From assembly GCF_001556515.1 (NCBI RefSeq), contig NZ_LSJA01000280.1, positions 1 through 22,733 on the forward strand: DNA of 22,733 bases, written 5' to 3'. The translations under genes were made by a program, and so were the position numbers. The first letter of the stretch is position 1. Each line of letters begins with the position of its first letter. The notes beneath the pieces were generated by a model that was not told where the DNA came from, did not search any database, and worked only from the letters and a program-made list of their open reading frames with translations. Source of the stretch: Caulobacter sp. CCH9-E1 (GTDB taxonomy: Bacteria > Pseudomonadota > Alphaproteobacteria > Caulobacterales > Caulobacteraceae). Shown piece by piece: positions 10,807 through 17,662 of the stretch.

Positions 10807-11960
10807 CCCTGAGCGGCGGCCTGACCCGGCCCGGCGAACGCGACCGGCCGATCATCAAGTTCATGGAGGTCGACTGGACCTTCTGCCTGGTGCTGGCCCT
10901 GATCGCCGGCGTCGGCAGCCTGATGCTGTTCTCGATCGCCGGCGCCTCCTGGGAGCCCTGGGCCGACAAGCACCTGCTGCGCTTTGGCGTCTATTTCGTC
11001 GTCATGATCATTCTGGCCATGTGCGACCTGCGCTGGTGGTTCGCGATAGCCTATCCGGTCTACGCCGTGGGCCTGGTCCTGCTGGTCGCCGTTGATCTGG
11101 TCGGCGACATCTCGCTGGGCGCCCAGCGTTGGCTGCAGCTGGGGCCGGTGCGCTTCCAGCCCTCCGAGGTAATGAAGATCGGCCTGGTGCTGGCGCTGGC
11201 CCGATACTACCACGGCCTCTCGGCCGACAGCGCCCGGCTATCTTGGCGTCTTCTCATCCCGGCCGCGATGATCGTCGTCCCGTTCCTGCTGGTCGCCAAG
11301 CAGCCTGACCTGGGCACCGGCATCCTGCTGGCCGCCACCGGCGGCGCGATCATGGTGCTGGCGGGCCTGGACTGGCGGGTGATGGCGGCCGGCGCGGGCG
11401 CCGCGCTCGTGGCGATCCCGCCCTTCATCATGTTCGGGCTGCACGACTACCAGCGCAATCGAATCCTGACCTTCCTGAACCCGGAGCAGGACCCGTCCGG
11501 CGACGGCTATCACATCCTGCAGTCCAAGATCGCCCTGGGCTCCGGCGGCCTCCTGGGCAAGGGCTTTGGCCTGGGCTCGCAGAGCCAGCTGAACTTCCTG
11601 CCCGAGAAACAGACCGACTTCATCTTCGCCACCCTGGCCGAGGAGTTCGGCTTCGTGGGCTGCTTTGGCGTGCTCTTCTTGTATGGCGCGGCCATCTTCA
11701 TGGCGCTGCGGATCGCTTCGATCAGCCATAGCCACTTCGGCCGACTGGCTGCGGCGGGCGTGACGGCGACCTTCTCGCTCTACGTGCTGATCAACGGGGC
11801 GATGGTCATGGGCATGGCCCCCGTCGTCGGCGTGCCGATGCCGATGCTGTCGTACGGCGGCACCGTCATGGGCACGGTCATGATCGGTTTCGGCCTGGTT
11901 CAGGCCGTGCGCGTGCACCGCTACACCGAGGTCACCAGCGGCAAGGGCTCGCTGGTCTAA
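10803..11960 (+). CDS. rodA: RodA, SEDS peptidoglycan glycosyltransferase
   Basis: A 385-residue polytopic SEDS protein with about ten membrane segments that polymerises glycan strands from lipid II and pairs with PBP2. Signature segments are GAQRWLQLGPVRFQPSEVMKIGLV (106-129), KQPDLGTG (166-173), a long extracytoplasmic loop with NPEQDPSGDGYHILQSKIALGSGG, and FLPEKQTDFIFATLAEEFGFVG (265-286). Asp272 in TDFIF corresponds to the essential SEDS aspartate. VVGVPMPMLSYGGT near the C-terminus is also conserved. The ATG overlaps the mrdA stop, so synthesis of the two partners is likely coupled. This is the last gene of the elongasome operon; a composite inverted repeat follows 12 bases after its stop. 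Confidence 0.97.
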   Translation: MTLSGGLTRPGERDRPIIKFMEVDWTFCLVLALIAGVGSLMLFSIAGASWEPWADKHLLRFGVYFVVMIILAMCDLRWWFAIAYPVYAVGLVLLVAVDLVGDISLGAQRWLQLGPVRFQPSEVMKIGLVLALARYYHGLSADSARLSWRLLIPAAMIVVPFLLVAKQPDLGTGILLAATGGAIMVLAGLDWRVMAAGAGAALVAIPPFIMFGLHDYQRNRILTFLNPEQDPSGDGYHILQSKIALGSGGLLGKGFGLGSQSQLNFLPEKQTDFIFATLAEEFGFVGCFGVLFLYGAAIFMALRIASISHSHFGRLAAAGVTATFSLYVLINGAMVMGMAPVVGVPMPMLSYGGTVMGTVMIGFGLVQAVRVHRYTEVTSGKGSLV

Positions 11961-11971
11961 ATCCTTATAGG

Positions 11972-12102
11972 CCGACCTCCCCGGCGAATGCCGGGGCCCA
12001 GATTCATCCTGAGCGTTTTGGGAGCGCGCGCCTCAAGGTCGAGACGAGTGATCAGGCGTTCGTGTGTTCGATCTGGACCCCGGCATTCGCCGGGGAGGTC
12101 GG
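11972..12102. repeat. Composite inverted repeat (REP/BIME-like) between rodA and pip
   Basis: The 32-bp arms at 11972-12003 and 12071-12102 are inverted copies with one mismatch. Each arm contains its own palindrome, CCCCGGC-GAAT-GCCGGGG (11979-11996) and the mirror with an ATTC loop (12078-12095). The arms flank a 67-bp spacer. The element fills most of the space between convergent rodA and the iminopeptidase gene, so it could end or protect both transcripts. Its two-arm layout parallels the element at 3-118, although the core sequence differs. Confidence 0.8.
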
Positions 12103-12111
12103 ATGAATTTG

Positions 12112-13101
12112 CTAGACCGTCAGCGCCGCGTCCGTCGCCCGGACCAGACCGTCGATGACGCCGGGCTCCGTCGAGGCGTGGCCGGCGTCCCAGATGATGT
12201 CGAAGCGCGCCTCGGGCCAGGCCTTGTGCAGCTTCCAGGCGCTTTCCAGCGGCGTGACCACGTCGAAACGGCCCTGGACGATCCAGCCGGGGATGTGGCG
12301 GATCCTGTCGATGTTCTTCAGGATCCAGCCGTCCTCGTCGAAGAAGCCCTTGTTCGTGAAGAAGTGGCATTCGATCCGCGCGAAGGCGATCGCGAAGTCT
12401 TCTTCGTTGAACTTGGGCGGGCGCGCCTCCGGGCCGCGCAGCGAGATCGTGTCGCCCTCCCACTGGCTCCAGGCCGCGGCGGCCTGCGCCTGGACGCGAC
12501 GATCGGTCGAGGTGAGGCGGCGATGATAGGCCGCCATCAGGTCTCCGCGCTCTTCTTCCGGAATGGGAGCCAGGAACCGCTCCCAGGCGTCCGGAAACAG
12601 CATCGAGGCGCCGTCCTGATAGAACCAGCCCAGCTCCCTCTGGGTCAGCAGGAAGATGCCGCGCAGGACGAGACCATCGACTCGGTCCGGGTGGGTGATG
12701 GCGTAGGCCAAGGCCAGGGTCGATCCCCACGAGCCCCCGAACACGGTCCACTTCTCGACGCCCAGGTGCTCGCGCAGGCGCTCGATGTCGGCGATCAGGC
12801 TCCAGGTGGTGTTGTCGTCGAGGCTGGCGTTCGGGCGCGACCGGCCGCAGCCGCGTTGGTCGAACAGCGCCATGCGCCATTTGGACGGGTCGAAGAACCG
12901 CCGCATGGTCGGATTGACCGCGCCGCCCGGGCCGCCGTGCAGGATCACGCAGGGCTTGCCGCGCGGATTGCCGCATTCCTCGTAATAGATCTCGTGCGGG
13001 CCGCCGGTCGGCATCCAGCCGAACGAGAACGGCTCGACTTCGCGGAACAGGCCGCGACGACCCACAGAGCTCATGGCGGCGGCGGAAGCATGACGATCCA
13101 T
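12112..13101 (-). CDS. pip: Prolyl iminopeptidase (alpha/beta hydrolase, S33)
   Basis: A 329-residue cytosolic peptidase that removes N-terminal proline. The fold is alpha/beta hydrolase with HGGPGG (55-60, oxyanion region), DQRGCGRSRP (81-90) and the nucleophile elbow GGSWGS (122-127, Ser124). A helical cap lies in the middle, then GRFDVVTP with the catalytic Asp and DAGHAS with the catalytic His. These blocks match the proline iminopeptidase family closely, including YYEECGNPRGKP before the first motif. The ATG at 13101 has AGGG about ten bases upstream. An internal ATG at 13074 would remove nine residues but lacks a binding site. It is convergent with rodA and divergent from the small gene at 13189. 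Confidence 0.94.
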   Translation of the reverse strand: MDRHASAAAMSSVGRRGLFREVEPFSFGWMPTGGPHEIYYEECGNPRGKPCVILHGGPGGAVNPTMRRFFDPSKWRMALFDQRGCGRSRPNASLDDNTTWSLIADIERLREHLGVEKWTVFGGSWGSTLALAYAITHPDRVDGLVLRGIFLLTQRELGWFYQDGASMLFPDAWERFLAPIPEEERGDLMAAYHRRLTSTDRRVQAQAAAAWSQWEGDTISLRGPEARPPKFNEEDFAIAFARIECHFFTNKGFFDEDGWILKNIDRIRHIPGWIVQGRFDVVTPLESAWKLHKAWPEARFDIIWDAGHASTEPGVIDGLVRATDAALTV

Positions 13102-13188
13102 CCGCTAACCCTAACGTGGTTTTCGTTCGCCTGTGAACGGAGGATCGCGCGGGCTCGCGCCTTTCCACAGCTGCTGTATTCTGGGGCC

Positions 13189-13446
13189 ATGATTCAGCCG
13201 GCGCCTGAAGACTACACCGACGAAGAACTGCTCGAGATGCTTAACCCTCGGCAGCTGGCGCAGCTTGACCGTCAGATCGGCGAGATGTTCGGCGCCGAGG
13301 GCGTCGATCGGGTCGAAGCCTTGTTCGCCATGGCCAATGTCTATTCCATCCGCGCGGCCGAGCGCGACGAGGTCACCGCCCTGGCCATGCTGCAATTGGC
13401 CGCCGCCATGCGTCGCCGGGCCGAGCTGCTGCTGAACGCCGGCTAG
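13189..13446 (+). CDS. Small hypothetical protein (85 aa)
   Basis: An 85-residue protein starting MIQPAPEDYTDEELLEMLNP. It is hydrophilic, acidic at the N-terminus and basic near the C-terminus (AAAMRRRAELLLNAG), and predicted mostly helical with Ala- and Leu-rich amphipathic stretches. There is no signal peptide, membrane segment, cysteine pair or recognised motif. Codon use is GC-rich at third positions, like the neighbouring core genes and unlike the DNA that follows, which supports real coding. The ATG at 13189 has a GGGG run just upstream and lies 87 bp from the divergent iminopeptidase start. Function is not recognised; regulatory or protein-binding roles are possible but unsupported. 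Confidence 0.6.
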   Translation: MIQPAPEDYTDEELLEMLNPRQLAQLDRQIGEMFGAEGVDRVEALFAMANVYSIRAAERDEVTALAMLQLAAAMRRRAELLLNAG

Positions 13447-13859
13447 GCGGGGACGCACGGTTCATCCCCTAAGCGCCGTCATTTCCGCCGAAGGGCAGGC
13501 GCCTATCGAGAAGGACGTTGGCTCGCGACGGCGATTTGAACGTCTGAGAATAGCGTCGACGCGCGAAGGGCGCTTGCGACCCTGAGCAGAACTTGATGAC
13601 GTCCGCTAACCGGGCCTAGGTCGCTACGGCCACCAACCAGATGCGTACTGTTGTTCCGCCGGCGGCTATTTCGAAAAGGAGGACGTCGCCACCTTTGCCT
13701 TGCTCAAAGCGTGGCTCAAGCTCAAAAACTCCGAACTCATCAAGCGCAATCGACGAGCTCTACGCCAAAGAACAGGCGTGACGACAATTTGGAAGTTAGG
13801 GGCCAAATCGCAATCCAACGCAGCTGCACGCCTTACAGCGCAGCCGCATCAGACATGTC
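13447..13859. other. Gene-poor, lower-GC stretch with coding-like fragments
   Basis: No intact gene is supported here. GC content falls, notably from about 13,680 onward. On the minus strand an open stretch of 47 codons between stops (13619-13759) reads like protein (EFGVFELEPRFEQ, VLLFEIAAGGTTVRIW), but it has no start codon. On the plus strand a 46-codon frame from ATG 13641 to TGA 13781 is Ser/Lys/Arg-rich and unconvincing at first, ending AIDELYAKEQA. The mixture suggests the remains of a decayed gene or an old insertion boundary. No direct repeats or transposase similarity were recognised. Confidence 0.4.
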
Positions 13860-14075
13860 TCACGGCCGCTTCCCTACCTTGATGACGCCAGCGACAACCG
13901 CAATGTTGAAGAACAGAACCAAGTGGACAGGCCAAATATTCACAAGATCCACAACCTCAAGGCTACGCTTCATTGCTACGGAAATGCCGTAGAAAACCAC
14001 GTAGCCGATGAGAATGAATGCGATATTGGCCCATGCCAGCGGGTATTTTCTGAAGCTAAGCGACATCCTAGTCAC
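13860..14075 (-). CDS. Small two-TM membrane protein, unknown
   Basis: A 71-residue protein with two hydrophobic segments: about 13-34 (LAWANIAFILIGYVVFYGISVAM) and about 47-65 (IWPVHLVLFFNIAVVAGVI). A short charged loop (KRSLEVVDLVN) joins them, and both ends are basic, so termini are probably cytoplasmic. It follows the 184-aa gene by five bases and is presumably cotranscribed with it. The start is uncertain: GTG at 14075 gives 71 residues, and ATG at 14066 gives 68 with AGGCGGGG some nine bases upstream. GC content is clearly below that of the flanking core genes. No family is recognised. An immunity-like or accessory role for the upstream protein is speculation from arrangement. Confidence 0.6.
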   Translation of the reverse strand: MTRMSLSFRKYPLAWANIAFILIGYVVFYGISVAMKRSLEVVDLVNIWPVHLVLFFNIAVVAGVIKVGKRP

Positions 14076-14080
14076 CCCGC

Positions 14081-14635
14081 CTAAGCTGAGCCTGATCCGC
14101 AGAGACGATCTTTGTCTGCTTGCGCCTGAGCAACGACCGCATCCCAGCGGTCACGATCAATATACAATACAATCCCGACCGACAGTGCGCCAATCGCAAC
14201 CGCCGCAGAGCCCGCCATACCAAGTTCGGCCATGATTGCGGCGCGGACTTCCTTCACCTTGTTCCAGATTACAGCCATTGAGGCTCCGATACCCAGCAAG
14301 GCCCCCAGGCCAATCGTTTTCTCTGCGATCTTCTGAGCAATATCGGCGTGGTCGTTGTCGAAAACATTCTTCAGCGTGTTGAATTCAGTTTGTTTTTGCT
14401 TTGCCTGACCAAGCAAGAAGCGCGCTTCGTTGCAATTTTGAGGGTCGGGTTTGAACGAGATATCGACGAAGGGGTCGCCAGGGTCAGATGGATGCCGCTC
14501 GATGTGCCAACCCTGCATCGGGTTGTTGGATCCGCCGCCGCCAGCTCCGAATCCGGTACTGATCGCTGCCGTAATAGTGAGCGAGTCCACTTCGACCGAG
14601 TCACCGCCGCCGCCGGGCGCGCTGAGGTAAGGCAT
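14081..14635 (-). CDS. Gly-rich protein with two hydrophobic segments, unknown
   Basis: A 184-residue protein not recognised by family. Order: Gly-rich N-terminus (PGGGG, about 7-11; GFGAGGGGSNNP, about 28-39) with no classical signal peptide. Next is a polar region with DPQNCNEARFLLGQAKQKQ, then a charged helix (NDHADIAQKIAEK). Two Gly/Ala-rich hydrophobic segments follow (TIGLGALLGIGASMAVIW about 107-124, LGMAGSAAVAIGALSVGIVLYI about 138-159) containing glycine-zipper-like spacing. The C-terminus is polar, with a second Cys. AGGGG lies six bases before the ATG at 14635. It is transcribed with the 71-aa two-TM gene. Lower GC than neighbours suggests horizontal origin. It could be a membrane-acting effector, a holin-like protein or a phage remnant; none is established. 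Confidence 0.6.
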   Translation of the reverse strand: MPYLSAPGGGGDSVEVDSLTITAAISTGFGAGGGGSNNPMQGWHIERHPSDPGDPFVDISFKPDPQNCNEARFLLGQAKQKQTEFNTLKNVFDNDHADIAQKIAEKTIGLGALLGIGASMAVIWNKVKEVRAAIMAELGMAGSAAVAIGALSVGIVLYIDRDRWDAVVAQAQADKDRLCGSGSA

Positions 14636-14661
14636 GCACGACCCCTAGTTGAGATGGTGCA

Positions 14662-14689
14662 ACCATAGCATTAAAAATGCCAATCACAA
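14662..14689 (-). promoter_or_regulatory. Candidate promoter for the 184-aa/71-aa pair
   Basis: Read on the minus strand, TTGTGA (14689-14684) is followed after 16 bases by TATGGT (14667-14662), a fair sigma-70-type match 27 bases before the ATG at 14635. The spacer contains the inverted repeat GCATT-AAA-AATGC (14668-14680). The block 14660-14710 is unusually AT-rich for this window. A perfect TATAAT also exists on the minus strand at 14694-14689, but it lacks a well-spaced -35. Confidence 0.4.
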
Positions 14690-14830
14690 TTATAAAGAAA
14701 GCTCTACAATACGTGCGGGGTAACGTCAGCCCCCCTGGACGAACGATCGCCATGTCCGCTCTCGGAACCGGCGAGCGGCTTGTCTGTGACGGTCCTCGCC
14801 ATTTTGGGGCGGGAATGACGGAGAATTGGA

Positions 14831-14849
14831 TTGGCGCTCGGGGCGCCAA
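14831..14849 (-). terminator. Hairpin after the epoxide-hydrolase-like gene
   Basis: TTGGCGC (14831-14837) and GCGCCAA (14843-14849) form a perfect 7-bp stem with a 5-base loop, six bases past the hydrolase stop in its direction of transcription. The bases that follow on the minus strand are only moderately T-rich, so it is a hairpin terminator of uncertain strength. Confidence 0.5.
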
Positions 14850-14855
14850 ACCGCC

Positions 14856-15833
14856 TCAGCCCCTCAGCGGAAACTTCCGGTCCAGCCAGTCCAGCAGGGC
14901 GGCGTTGACCTCGGCGGGCTTTTCCTGCTGCGTCCAGTGTCCGCTGCCCTCGATCAGCACCTTCTCCAAGTCGCCGATCTGGTCGCCCATCCGGTCGGCC
15001 ATCGAGGGCGGCAGCACGACGTCGTGCTCGGCCATCAGCATCAGACAGGGTATCCCGTCGATCCGGTTCGGCAGTCCCTCGGCCATGCGCCAGTTGCGGC
15101 TGAAGTTGCGGTACCAGTTGATGCCGCCGGTGAAGCCGGTGCGCTTGAACGCCTCGACGAAGACCGCGAGCTCGTCCGGCGACAGGAACTGGTTATCGTC
15201 GCTGGCCGGGTCGTAGTGCGCCAGGCCATCCTGCAGGGCCAGGCTCCGCCGCTCGGGCGGGCGCGAGGCGAAGTCCTCCTGCGCGCCCTTGGGCCGGCGC
15301 ATGAAGAAGCGCAGGGTCTTTTCGACGTCCGCGCCCAGCTGGGCGTCGGCGACGCCCGGCTTCTGGAAGTGGACGATGTACATGTCCTCGCCATAGGCGT
15401 TGCGGAACATCTCGATCGGGTCGAACGGAAGGCGCGGGATGAAAGGGGTGTTCAGGCCCACGACCCCGGCGACACGGTCGGGATGCAGCAGCGGCATGGC
15501 CCAGACGACGATGCCGCCCCAGTCGTGCCCGACGAAGATCGCCTTCTCCGCGCCGAGATGATCCAGCAGGCCGACCAGATCGCCCGTCAGGTGCTCCATG
15601 TCATAGGCCTCGACCGCCTCGGGACCAGCCGTCAGGCCATAGCCGCGCTGGTCGGGCGCGATCACCCAGCGGCCCGCCGCGGCCAGGGCCGCGATCTGGT
15701 GGCGCCAGGAGAAGGCCAGTTCCGGAAAGCCGTGGCAGAAGACGATCGGAACGCCGACGCGCGGTCCCGCCTCGTAATAGGCCAGGCGGACGCCGTTGAT
15801 GTCGGCGAATTGGGGCGCGGGCAGGGGTGTCAT
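14856..15833 (-). CDS. Alpha/beta hydrolase, epoxide-hydrolase-like
   Basis: A 325-residue cytosolic hydrolase of the soluble epoxide hydrolase group, which opens epoxides to diols through an alkyl-enzyme ester. HGFPE (34-38) carries the oxyanion-hole motif. DQRGYGLT (61-68) is typical, and VGHDWGG (101-107) holds the nucleophile Asp104; Asp rather than Ser there favours an epoxide hydrolase or dehalogenase over an esterase. A helical cap with several tyrosines follows (NWYRNF), then AEHDVVLPP and GSGHWTQQEKP with the catalytic His. The ATG at 15833 has GGGAG nine bases upstream; the open frame extends 23 codons upstream but without binding site or similarity. It is divergent from the Bcr/CflA gene. 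The natural substrate is unknown. Confidence 0.9.
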   Translation of the reverse strand: MTPLPAPQFADINGVRLAYYEAGPRVGVPIVFCHGFPELAFSWRHQIAALAAAGRWVIAPDQRGYGLTAGPEAVEAYDMEHLTGDLVGLLDHLGAEKAIFVGHDWGGIVVWAMPLLHPDRVAGVVGLNTPFIPRLPFDPIEMFRNAYGEDMYIVHFQKPGVADAQLGADVEKTLRFFMRRPKGAQEDFASRPPERRSLALQDGLAHYDPASDDNQFLSPDELAVFVEAFKRTGFTGGINWYRNFSRNWRMAEGLPNRIDGIPCLMLMAEHDVVLPPSMADRMGDQIGDLEKVLIEGSGHWTQQEKPAEVNAALLDWLDRKFPLRG

Positions 15834-15964
15834 GATCAGCGTCTCCCTTGGCGTCTTTATGTGATTGGTGTTCACCTTGAAGCGCCGGTCAGAAGCGCGC
15901 AAGCCGTGAGGGGGAATTCGCCATTGAGTATTTCATCGCTCGCGAACACGCGTAAAAAGCGTCG

Positions 15965-17182
15965 ATGACTGATGCGCCCCCGCCGCCCGCCGCTGTTCCT
16001 TGGCGACTTGTCCTGCTGCTCGGCGCGCTGACGGCCTTCGCGCCGATGTCGATCGACATGTATCTGTCCAGCCTGCCGTCGATCGGGCGCGCCTTGCATG
16101 CCGGACCAGAGCAGACCCAGGCGACGCTCGCCGCCTTCTTCGCGGGCATGGCGATCGGACAGTTCATCTACGGACCCGCCTCGGATCGGCTGGGGCGTCG
16201 CCCGCCGCTGCTGATCGGAATCGCGGTTTTCTTCGTGGCCTCGGCGGTCTGCGCGCTGGCGCCCAATATCGAGACCTTGATCGCGGCGCGCTTCGTCCAG
16301 GCCCTGGGCGGTTGCGCCGGGGCGGTGGTCGCCCGGGCGGTGGTCCGCGACCGCTTCAGCCAGACCGACACCGCCCGGGTCTTGTCGCTGATGATGCTGA
16401 TCATGGGTCTGGCGCCGGTGCTGGCGCCGCAGTTGGGGGGCGTGGTCCAGCTGGTAGCCGGCTGGCGCGGCGTCTTCTGGACCCTGGTCGGCTTCGCGGT
16501 GATCATCGGCGGCTGGGTGCTGCTTGGCCTGCCGGAATCGCGCTCGGCCGAGACCGCGGCCCACGCCCGCGCCGAGCACCCGCTCCGCGCCTATGTCGCG
16601 CTGTTCAGCATGAAGCGGCTGGTGGGCTACGCCCTGGCCGGGGCCCTGAACGGGGCGGTGCTGTTCACCTACATCTCGACCGCGCCGGACCTGGTGATGG
16701 GGACCTACGGCCACACGCCGATGGCCTTCAACCTGATCTTCGCGCTGAACGCCGTGGGCATCATCGGGGCCAGTCAGGTCAATCGCTGGCTGCTGCGGCG
16801 CTCGACGCCCGACCAGGTGCTGCGCAAGGCCAGCATCGCCTCGATCGTGGCGGCCTTGCTGCTGACCCTGGCCGCCTGGACCGGCTGGGGCGGCCAGTGG
16901 ACGGTGCTGCCGCTGCTGTTCGCGGCGCTGTCGGTCTATGGCCTGATGGGCGGCAACACCATGGCCGGCGCGCTGAGCGTCGATCCCCGCCGCGCCGGTT
17001 CGATCTCGGCCCTGATGGGCTCGGCCTCGTTCGGGGCCGGGGCCTTGGCCTCCTGGGTGGGCGGCCTGCTGCATGACGGTACGCCGCGCCCGGTGGCCGC
17101 CGTGATGTTCGCCTGCCTAGTCGGTTCGTCGCTGGCGATCTTCTTCCTGGCCCTGCCGGGCGGGCGGAAGGTTCAGGCCTGA
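15965..17182 (+). CDS. Bcr/CflA-family MFS drug efflux transporter
   Basis: A 405-residue inner-membrane proton-coupled exporter with 12 predicted helices. The TM1 signature SIDMYLSSLPSI (29-40, with Asp31) is characteristic of Bcr/CflA (DHA1) proteins. MFS motif A appears as GPASDRLGRRP (70-80), followed by a TM4 block RFVQALGGCAGAVVARAVVRD typical of the subfamily (motif B Arg) and MLIMGLAPVLAPQLGG (motif C-like). Relatives export bicyclomycin, sulfonamides, chloramphenicol or cysteine; the substrate here is unknown. The start at 15965 has only a weak AAAAG upstream. The 131-bp divergent spacer with the hydrolase gene must carry both promoters. Its 3' end overlaps the convergent DUF423 gene by ten bases. 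Confidence 0.92.
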   Translation: MTDAPPPPAAVPWRLVLLLGALTAFAPMSIDMYLSSLPSIGRALHAGPEQTQATLAAFFAGMAIGQFIYGPASDRLGRRPPLLIGIAVFFVASAVCALAPNIETLIAARFVQALGGCAGAVVARAVVRDRFSQTDTARVLSLMMLIMGLAPVLAPQLGGVVQLVAGWRGVFWTLVGFAVIIGGWVLLGLPESRSAETAAHARAEHPLRAYVALFSMKRLVGYALAGALNGAVLFTYISTAPDLVMGTYGHTPMAFNLIFALNAVGIIGASQVNRWLLRRSTPDQVLRKASIASIVAALLLTLAAWTGWGGQWTVLPLLFAALSVYGLMGGNTMAGALSVDPRRAGSISALMGSASFGAGALASWVGGLLHDGTPRPVAAVMFACLVGSSLAIFFLALPGGRKVQA

Positions 17183-17553
17183 TCGCGCAGGGTGAAGCCG
17201 CGCCAGGCCAGCAGCGCCCAGCCGATCATGAACGACAGCCCGCCGATCGGCGTGATCGCGCCGAGGATTCGCGGCGCGCCCAGGGCCATGGCGTAGAGCG
17301 AGCCGGCGAAGACCAGGGTCCCGAACAGGAAGAGGCCCGCGACCAGGCCCATGCCCCGCGCGCCCGCCCGGTGCAGGCCAAACGCCGCGAAGACCGCCAG
17401 GGCGTGGCTCATCTGATATTGCGATCCTGTGTGAAGCCATGCGACCGCCTTGGGATCGTGAACGCCGTGGGCCGCGAAGGCGCCAAAGCCCACCGCCAGC
17501 AGTCCGCTCACCGCCGCCAGACCCGTCCAGGTCCTGGGTGTCCACCCGCTCAT
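17173..17553 (-). CDS. DUF423 family membrane protein
   Basis: A 126-residue inner-membrane protein with four hydrophobic segments. The family hallmarks are present in order: GLLAVGFGAFAAHGVHD, HTGSQYQMSHALAVFAAFG, LFLFGTLVFAGSLYAMALG, then ITPIGGLSFMIGWALLAWRG. The biochemical role of DUF423 (YgdD/YwdK-type) proteins is not established. The ATG at 17553 begins MSGWTPRTW. A TTG at 17580 would add nine residues but has no ribosome binding site, and normal family length supports the shorter form. It is convergent with, and overlaps by ten bases, the Bcr/CflA transporter gene. It is divergent from the three-gene operon starting at 17663. Confidence 0.9.
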   Translation of the reverse strand: MSGWTPRTWTGLAAVSGLLAVGFGAFAAHGVHDPKAVAWLHTGSQYQMSHALAVFAAFGLHRAGARGMGLVAGLFLFGTLVFAGSLYAMALGAPRILGAITPIGGLSFMIGWALLAWRGFTLRDQA

Positions 17554-17662
17554 CGCCTTGACGCTCCGGAAACGTTGCAATCGTCGGGCGCGACCTTAAC
17601 GTTGTTCATCTGGACGTAAAGCCGGTCCGTCAGAGACCCGGCGCGATCTAGGGGAGGACGGC

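Noticed and set aside
12064..13188. Plus-strand extension upstream of the 85-aa gene
   Set aside because: It is opposite the prolyl iminopeptidase gene and starts within the inverted repeat; only 13189-13446 lies outside that gene.
13641..13781. 46-codon plus-strand frame beginning ATG at 13641
   Set aside because: Ser/Lys/Arg-rich composition, poor third-position GC and no clear ribosome binding site; overlapped by an equally plausible minus-strand fragment.
14677..15216. Plus-strand open frame starting MPITIIKKALQYV
   Set aside because: Most of it is the antisense of the hydrolase gene, and the start region overlaps the promoter of the opposite-strand pair.
15867..15876. GGTG-TT-CACC symmetric site in the hydrolase/efflux divergent spacer
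   Set aside because: Only 4-bp half-sites; too short to distinguish from chance, although its position between divergent genes would suit an operator.
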